Shown: positions 56,045 through 64,000 of the stretch, one piece after another
Layout of the letters: every line of letters begins with the position of its first letter
Position numbering within the stretch: position 1 is the first letter of the stretch
Assembly (NCBI GenBank): GCA_964016885.1
Contig: OZ024743.1
Coordinates: 83,197,402-83,261,401, forward strand
Length of the DNA stretch: 64,000 nucleotides
DNA from: Eledone cirrhosa
Taxonomy: Eukaryota; Mollusca; Cephalopoda; Octopoda; Eledonidae
Reading direction: 5' to 3'
Position numbers and translations under genes: made by a program
The notes under the pieces: model-generated
Database searches by the model: none
What the model was told of the DNA's origin: nothing
What the model saw: only the letters and a program-made list of their open reading frames with translations

Positions 56045-56915
56045 TCATCATCAGCATCGTTTAACTTCTATCTTCCACGCTAGCATGGGTTAGATGGGAA
56101 TTGTCCCACTTGAGGCAAGATTGGTCGGATGACCGTGTCTCGCTTGTATAGGAGTATTTTTGACAGCTGGATGCCCTTCCTAACACCAACCACATTTAAG
56201 GTTGGACTGGGAACTTTTTACCGTGTCACATTTCGGATATTTTATAGAATTTATGCCAGTTCCTTTTCTGCATATCGAACATGGCCATTTCCCTGATAGA
56301 TTCAGAGTATTGTCCTCTCTTCTACTTATCAACACTTTTGTCTTAGCTAGGTTCACTCTCAGCCCTCTTGATTCCAACTGCTGTTTCCATAGCCAGAATT
56401 TATTCTCTAGCTCCTCTACTGATTTTGCTATAAGAACCAGATCATCAGCATAGAGAAGTTCCCATGGACAGCCAGTCTTAAACTCCTCTGTTATGGCTTG
56501 AAGGACTATAATGAACAAGAGTGGGCTGAGGACCAAACCCTGATGAACACCTACTTGTATCTGGAATTCCTCACTAAACTCCATACCTACTCTCACTTTA
56601 CTGACAACACCCCTGTACAAATCTTGCACTGTCCTCACAAGCCATTCCTACACCTAGTTTCCTTAGGGACCACCAGATGCCAGATCAGGGTACCCTATCA
56701 AAGGCCTTCTCTAGGTCAACAAAAGTTAAGTATAGTGGCTTATTCTTCTCTAAGAACCTCTTTTGTAATTGTCTCACCAAGAAGAGGCCATCTGTTGTAC
56801 TTTTCCCAGGCATAAAACCAAACTGCATCTCATCTAGTTTGACCCTTTCTCTAATTAGTTGCGCTAATATTCTCTCTGCCACTTTCATAACCTGATCCAT
56901 CAGTTTTATGCCCCT
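56045..56915 (-). mobile_element. RTE-like LINE remnant, copy B
   Basis: Counterpart of 11140-11985, retaining about 44 bp more (WPCSICRKGTGINSIKYP), so the start of the PHD-like cluster is still visible. The same frameshift separates the palm halves. Confidence 0.87.
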
Positions 56916-56929
56916 ATAAATGCTCCTCT

Positions 56930-57015
56930 CCAGGGTTCTTATATATTTTATATATATTTATCCTTATCGAGCCCTCTTTGGATTTAAGTCTTCAAATTTA
57001 TTATTCTTACTATAT
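56930..57015 (-). repeat. Dispersed repeat R2, copy B
   Basis: Counterpart of 11990-12080. Confidence 0.7.
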
Positions 57016-57170
57016 ATATATATACACACGCTCATCCACACACTCACACATATATATAAATATATGTGTGTATAGTACAATTTCCTTCTTATATATATAT
57101 ATATGTATTAATATATATGTATATATATATATATATTGTGTGTGTGTATATATATCTATTAATATATAAA

Positions 57171-57495
57171 TGGAGGCACATGGCTTAGTGGTTAGAGCAT
57201 TGGCCTTGCAATCGAAAGGTTGTGAGTTCATATCTCAGACCGGGTGATGTGTTGTTTCCTTGAGCAAGATACTTTATTTCACATTGCTCCAGTTTACTCA
57301 GCTGTAGAAAGGAGATGATAGGACTGGGGTCCCTATCATTCCACTGCAAAGTGGTCGTAGAGGTGCCACGGCAAAAAAGCACCCAGCCCACACTGTAAAT
57401 GAGGTTGGTGTTAGGAAGAGCATCCAGCTGTAGAAATCAAGCCAGAATCAGTTCTCGTCCCACCCTTGCAAGCAGGGAAAAGCGAACGTATGATG

Positions 57496-57500
<5 letters not shown>
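57171..57500 (+). mobile_element. tRNA-derived SINE, mosaic of the copy A pair
   Basis: Head reads gagttcatatctcag as in A's first SINE. From aagatacttta onward it reads as A's second SINE (gataggactgggg, cagcccacactg, agttctcgtccc). A single recombination between two tandem SINEs explains this. Confidence 0.9.

Positions 57501-57502
<2 letters not shown>

Positions 57503-57557
<55 letters not shown>
57503..57557. repeat. TA microsatellite
   Basis: TA run following the SINE tail. Confidence 0.95.
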
Positions 57558-57562
<5 letters not shown>

Positions 57563-57564
57563 CT

Positions 57565-57790
57565 CCATAGATGTGTGTATAACTCAGTAGATGTGTATGT
57601 AACTCAGTAGATGTGTGTATGACTAGTAGATGTGTGTGTTACTCAGTAGATGTGTATAACTCAGATGTGTATGTAATGCAAATAATCGTCCCCCACCCTT
57701 GCTTTGGTCTCAAATAATCATCCCCCAACCTTGCTTTGGTCTCAAATAATCGTACCCTACCCTCGCTTTCATCTCAAATAATTTTCCCCC
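57565..57790. repeat. Minisatellites of about 20 bp and 32 bp, copy B
   Basis: gtaactcagtagatgtgt units to about 57675, then caaataatcgtcccccaccc units. Counterparts of 13015-13250, with several differences. Confidence 0.85.
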
Positions 57791-58119
57791 ACCCTCACTT
57801 ATTTATTTTTCAGATTTTTTACTCCGCCACCCTGCTCTTGATTCACCCCACCCTCTGTTTATTCAATTTTTCTTATGTCTTGTGAAATATTATTCTATGT
57901 GGTCGCATTCCTGCGATAATATTCTTTAGACATTAAAAAACATTATACATGACATAAAAAATAAATTACTAGAAATCCCATATGTTATAAAATAAATAAG
58001 ATGGGTTGGGGTCTTATTATGTAAACTAAATGACTAATTCTGGTTTTCTATCTGCCGTGAAGTTTTACCGATTTACCACACACCCAACGCTTCTTTCTGT
58101 GTTGATGTATTTAATTTAA
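57791..58119. other. No gene recognised (as 13251-13567)
   Basis: Non-coding; about ten differences from copy A by eye in this short stretch. Confidence 0.5.
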
Positions 58120-58668
58120 CAAAAAGTGCCTAGCCCACTATGTAAAGTGGTCATGTAGGTGTCATGACAAAAAGCACCTAGCCCTCACTGTAAATTGATC
58201 TTGTAGGTGTCACAACAAAAAACAACCCAGTCCACACTGTAAAGTGGTCGTGTAGGTGTCATGACAAAAGCATCCAGCCTCACTGTAAAGTGGTTGTGTA
58301 CGTGTCACTACAATAAGCGCTCAGTCCACTATATAAAGTGGTCATGTAGGTGCCATGTCAAAAAACACCCAGCCCTCATCATGTAGGTGTCAGAACAAAA
58401 AGCACCCAATCCACATTGTAAAGTGGTCATGTAGGTGTCATGGTAGAAACACTCAGCCCACATTGTAAAGTGGTCGTGTAGGAGTCACAGCAAAAAGCAC
58501 CCAGCATACTGTAAATATGGTTGGCTTTAGGAAGGGCATCCCTCCGTGTAAACAAAGTCAAACAGTTCTGTATGAGCAAAAGATGGTCACCTAACCCAAC
58601 TTGCTTCAAATGGGACAACCCATCAAACCCATGCTACCGTGGAAAATGACCGTTAAATGATAACGATA
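58120..58668 (+). repeat. 48 bp tail-block array and SINE/LINE tail, copy B
   Basis: Counterpart of 13568-14114 with the same unit number and the same shortened unit. Confidence 0.88.
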
Positions 58669-59704
58669 TATGTATGTATATGTATATGAATTTTTTTTTT
58701 CTTTTACACCTGGGAGTGAAAGGCCCTCAGTTGTGGTCACAACACATTTCAAGTAGAGGGAAACTCTGAAAGAAAACCTGCGGCCTCAGAAGCATCCGAT
58801 GATGTTGACCAGTTCTCCTTTTCGGGTACTGTTTTTGATGTTCAGAGAGTGGGATTGGTTGAGTGCAAGGTCATTCCTCACTTAAAAAACCTTCAAAACA
58901 CAGGCATTGCTTGTTCAGGATATGTTACAGGTTCGTGTGGCTGGCCGTAGCCTAAAGTTGCACCATTTCCTGTAATCTGACAAGTGATTGCAATACTCTT
59001 AGCAGATTTGCAGCCATCACACACACATATATATATATATATGTATGTATACACATATGTATATATTTGTATATATATGTATATATCCTCATCTTCATTG
59101 TAGACACTCATAATAGAAACTGATACAGGGTAGAGAGCTCTTAAGTCCAGTAAAATAACCTCTCTAGTGCCATGAACAATACACCCAGTCCTTGCTGTAA
59201 AGGGGTTGATGAGAGGAAGGACATCCAACCAGAAAAGAACAAAAAAACGCCAAAATTATGGAAAGCCGTGCAAATAAAATTCCCACTAATTGTGTCTACA
59301 GGACTAACACAAGTCCTGTTGGTGGGGTGCCTAGGGTAGCCATGTGTGAGAATCCTTTGACTGTTATCAAGCAATCGCTCAGCATTTTTCCCTTCCAGGT
59401 AGAAAGAACTGTTACTCAAGGAACTGTCAAGTTACACATCTCAGGTCTCAGACAATTATCATGTTAGAATGTCATATAAGAATGAAGTTCCTGGGTAAAG
59501 GCTATAGGGCAGACCTCCCAAGAGTTAGAATGATAAAATTTACAGAGCTTGCTGGAATACCACTACTTACATTGGAGAGAATAACTCTGGACAGGAAAGT
59601 TGATATCTACAGATTATCAATATAGAAATATAAATTTCCAATGTTAAATCTATCTCTGTTTCTAAAGTATTCTCTATTATCTCATACTGTTTCTTTCTTA
59701 TTTC
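58669..59704. other. Upstream region of the zinc-finger exon, copy B
   Basis: Nearly identical to 14115-15150. No gene or promoter recognised. Confidence 0.55.
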
Positions 59705-59706
59705 AG
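59690..59706 (+). promoter_or_regulatory. Predicted 3' splice site, copy B
   Basis: tgtttctttcttatttcag ending at 59706, identical to copy A. Confidence 0.5.
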
Positions 59707-60080
59707 AATATCGGATGACATTGGAATATATTTACTTTTTAATCTGGAATACATCCCCTCTATTATCATCATTTCAAGACTAAAGATTTTCATACAGAAC
59801 TCATATAACACTGTTTATATAAATCTATGGCAGAATTACTGTGAAATATTTCCTCAGAACTGTGTTTCTTGGAAAAATATCATTTCGTCACCATCTGAAA
59901 TATTTACAAGATGATTTTGAATCTTAACTAAACTTGGATCAGAAAGAAGTTTGCATCATCTTCAGATCTTGACTGAGGTCACAGTTGGGGGAAATATAGT
60001 AGACGAAATATCTTCAGGAATATAATATATAAAGTAAGACAAGAATAACATCTGTAAATTTTGGCAAGGGAAGAAGAAAC

Positions 60081-61379
60081 ATGGAAAATAAATTGAGTGA
60101 GAAGAAGATTATATGTGAAACATTGTCTAAAGATATGGCTATTCCAGAAGAGATACCAAAGTCTAGAGGAGAGAAGCCATTTCACTGTGATGTCTGTGGT
60201 AAATCATTCGTTGTAAGTAGTCACTTAACTAAACACTTACGTACCCATACAGGAGACAAGCCATATGTCTGTGATATCTGTGGTAAATCATTCTCTCGAA
60301 GTAGTAACATAACTTCTCACATACGTACCCATACAGGAGACAAGCCATATGTCTGTGATATCTGTGGTAAATCATTCTCTCTAAGTAGTAACTTAACTTC
60401 TCACATACGTACCCATACAGGAGACAAGCCATATGTCTGTGATATCTGTGGTAAATCATTCTCTCAAATTACTCACTTAACTAGTCACAAACGTACCCAT
60501 ACAGGAGACAAGCCAAATCACTGTGACATCTGTGGTAAATCATTCTCTGTAAGTAGTCACTTAACTATTCACAAACGTACCCATACAGGAGACAAGCCAT
60601 ATCACTGTGATATCTGTGGTAAATCATTCTCTGTAAGTAGTAGCTTAACTAGTCACAAACGAATACATACAGGAGACAAGCCATATCACTGTGATATCTG
60701 TGGTAAATCATTCTCTCAAATTAGTACCTTAACTACTCACAAACATATACATACAGGAGACAAGCCAAATCACTGTGACATCTGTGGTAAATCATTCTCT
60801 AAAAGTAGTCACTTAACTAGTCACAAACGTACCCATACAGGAGACAAGCCATATCACTGTCATATCTGTGGTAAATCATTCTCTGTAAGTAGTAGCTTAA
60901 CTAGTCACAAACGAATACATACAGGAGACAAGCCATATCACTGTGATATCTGTGGTAAAACATTCCCTGGAAGTAGTACATTGACTACACACATACGCAC
61001 CCATACAGGAGACAAGCCATACCACTGTGACATCTGTGGTAAATCATTCTCTGCTAGTAATACCTTAACTAGACACAAACATATACACACAGGAGACAAG
61101 CCTTACCATTGTGTCATCTGTGGTAAATCGTTCTCTGTAAGTAGTGCCTTAATTTCTCACAAACGTATACATACAGGTGAGAAACCATACCACTGTGATA
61201 TCTGTGGTAAATCATTCTCTCGAAGTAGTACCTTATCTAGACACAAATGTATACATACAGGAGAGAGGACATATCACTGTGATATCTGTGGGAAATCATT
61301 CTCTGTAAGTAGTCACTTAACTAAACACTTACATACCCACACAGGTGAGAAGCCATGCCACTGTGATATCTGTGGTTAA
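60081..61379 (+). CDS. C2H2 zinc-finger protein, 14 fingers, copy B
   Basis: Paralogue of the 15527 gene: 432 codons, 14 complete fingers and the same premature TAA in finger 15. Four base differences from copy A were found by eye, all amino-acid changing: L77I in the helix of finger 2 (SSNITSH), E241K at helix position -1 of finger 8 (KSSHLTS), D261H in finger 9 and D345V in finger 12, the last two between the paired cysteines. The E241K change alters a base-contact position, so the two proteins could differ in preference. All cysteines and histidines of the 14 fingers are kept. It could be functional or a young pseudogene. Confidence 0.85.
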   Translation: MENKLSEKKIICETLSKDMAIPEEIPKSRGEKPFHCDVCGKSFVVSSHLTKHLRTHTGDKPYVCDICGKSFSRSSNITSHIRTHTGDKPYVCDICGKSFSLSSNLTSHIRTHTGDKPYVCDICGKSFSQITHLTSHKRTHTGDKPNHCDICGKSFSVSSHLTIHKRTHTGDKPYHCDICGKSFSVSSSLTSHKRIHTGDKPYHCDICGKSFSQISTLTTHKHIHTGDKPNHCDICGKSFSKSSHLTSHKRTHTGDKPYHCHICGKSFSVSSSLTSHKRIHTGDKPYHCDICGKTFPGSSTLTTHIRTHTGDKPYHCDICGKSFSASNTLTRHKHIHTGDKPYHCVICGKSFSVSSALISHKRIHTGEKPYHCDICGKSFSRSSTLSRHKCIHTGERTYHCDICGKSFSVSSHLTKHLHTHTGEKPCHCDICG

Positions 61380-62613
<1,234 letters not shown>

Positions 62614-62665
62614 AAAAACCATATCACTCACTCAAAACAGTGCTAGCAATGTTGTTAATGTTTTG

Positions 62666-62671
62666 AATAAA
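62666..62671 (+). promoter_or_regulatory. Polyadenylation signal AATAAA, copy B
   Basis: Same position relative to the gene as 18112-18117. Confidence 0.55.
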
Positions 62672-62778
62672 ACTTGTTTATTCTGAAATTATTCTCCTTT
62701 AATTTTATTTGTAGAAGTTGTAACCAAGACTTGTGCTGACAAAACTGCATGCTACAGAATTTACAAACACTATATATA

Positions 62779-62859
62779 TATAGTAATAATAATAAATGGG
62801 AAGAATAAAATCCGAAGAGGGCTCGATAAGGATAAATATATATCAAATACATAAAAACC
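62779..62859 (+). repeat. Dispersed repeat R2, copy B
   Basis: Counterpart of 18225-18305. Confidence 0.75.
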
Positions 62860-62910
62860 ATAGAAGAAAGATTTATAACAAAAAAAAACAGATTAAAGTT
62901 TAAGCAAAGA

Positions 62911-63339
62911 ATATATATACTAGACCTGAAAAATGTGCAAGCTCAAAAGAGCCACAGAATGTTATAATAAACCTTCAAAAGTGTGGGACTAGAGTTGTTG
63001 CTCAAAAATATTGTAATCATTATCTATCATGCACTCTGTGGCATCCTTTTATAAAAAAGAGACTCATAACGAACTCAAGACGACACAATAATTATTTAGA
63101 TGTTTAGTAATGATTAATACAAAATGCACTTCAACCGAATTCTATATTATAAATTCACTTAAATAATTATCATATCATCTTGAATTCGTTGAGTCTCTTT
63201 TTTATAAAAGGATGCCACAGAGTGTACGATAGATAATGATTACAATATTTTTGAGCAACAACTCTAGTCTCACACTTTTGAAGGTTTATTATAACATTCT
63301 GTGGCTCTTTTGAGCTTGTGCATTTTTCATGTCTAGTTT
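62911..63339. mobile_element. Fold-back element, copy B
   Basis: Counterpart of 18357-18785; arms of about 160 bp conserved. Confidence 0.85.
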
Positions 63340-64000
63340 AATATTTTTTTAAGGCAACGCTTGTAATAGCTCTAGTTAAACATGATATATATTAATAATA
63401 AATTATAGTTGTAATGTAATTAGATTATATAATTGTTATTTTATAAATGATCTTATAAATATTATTGTAAGATGTATTAAAATATTTTCAGACTTTTAAT
63501 ATAAACAACTACAAAAAACAATCAATATTAAATAAATATATTTTACATAATAATTGTTATAGTTGAATTAATAAAAATTAAATATTACATACAAATAGTC
63601 TAACATAATAATAAAAAAATAATCTAACATAATAATAATAAAATAATCTAACATAAAACGAACAATAATATGGACATATATACAAGTAAATATACTACCA
63701 ATATTATAAGCATGTTATAACGAACTGAAAAAAAATAGTTAATATAAATTTAAAAAATCATATATAAATTAACAATATAACTTACCAAAACGAGAAAAAT
63801 ATTTTGATGATAAATGACGAAATACAGGAAGATTCGAAAATGAAACGATAAATAAGCGTGCAAACAAAGTAGCGGATGCTTTTGAGCCACAATTACTCTC
63901 ATTGGTTGATTAGCCAATAAGACGATAAAATTAGCCAGTAAGACGATACATTACAAAACATGTTTGGAAGGGATCACCACAGCCAGCGAAACCCCTTGAA
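63340..64000. other. AT-rich non-coding DNA to window end
   Basis: Matches 18786-19446 with very few differences. No gene. Confidence 0.6.

Overview
The window looks like genomic DNA of a coleoid cephalopod, most likely an octopus. This is inferred from three things: long single-exon C2H2 zinc-finger reading frames with TGDKP linkers lying in tandem copies, a high density of tRNA-derived SINEs whose tails match LINE 3' ends, and AT-rich, microsatellite-laden DNA. It is eukaryotic; there are no operons, ribosome-binding sites or CRISPR arrays. The only convincing host protein-coding gene is the zinc-finger gene, present twice. Almost everything else is transposon DNA in various states of decay, plus minisatellites.

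Layout. Copy A (1-19446) and copy B (46194-64000) are direct copies of one segment, about 46.2 kb apart. Both run off the window, so the true ends of the unit are unseen. Each holds, left to right: a LINE remnant, a Tigger-like end, a tRNA SINE head, a Ty3/gypsy pol on the minus strand broken by an RTE-like LINE, SINE tails, a CR1/jockey-like LINE split by a solo LTR, another RTE-like remnant, SINEs, minisatellites, then the zinc-finger exon (14 complete fingers and a stop inside the 15th, followed by decayed fingers and a polyA signal) and a fold-back element. Differences between the copies give a relative history. A second RTE-like LINE and an unrelated 245 bp block occur only in A. A SINE with a 15 bp target-site duplication occurs only in B. 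Two SINEs in A correspond to one chimeric SINE in B.

The spacer (19447-46193) begins with a fold-back MITE, a Helitron and, at 22-26 kb, a cluster of fold-back elements. The last of these (24920-26036) carries two inverted copies of a sequence that satisfies every core requirement of a type I hammerhead ribozyme. A neighbouring fold-back (24203-24627) has a near-consensus version, and two others have decayed versions. Penelope-like element DNA, the retroelement class known to carry hammerheads, lies next to the cluster (26046-26590) and again at 42718-44935. The rest of the spacer holds a 65 bp minisatellite, a 1 kb minisatellite of about 20 bp units, a degenerate full-length LINE (35190-37795), a 2.2 kb ATTATA-type satellite studded with SINEs, and a broken Helitron helicase. 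Just before copy B there are one or two exon-like stretches, one of which resembles the RRM-like repeat of PARP14-type proteins.

Working picture: a zinc-finger-bearing segment duplicated in a transposon-rich region. By eye the right-hand ~5.4 kb (zinc-finger exon and flanks) differs far less between copies than the left 14 kb, which suggests later gene conversion or exchange. All divergence figures are by-eye counts, not alignments.
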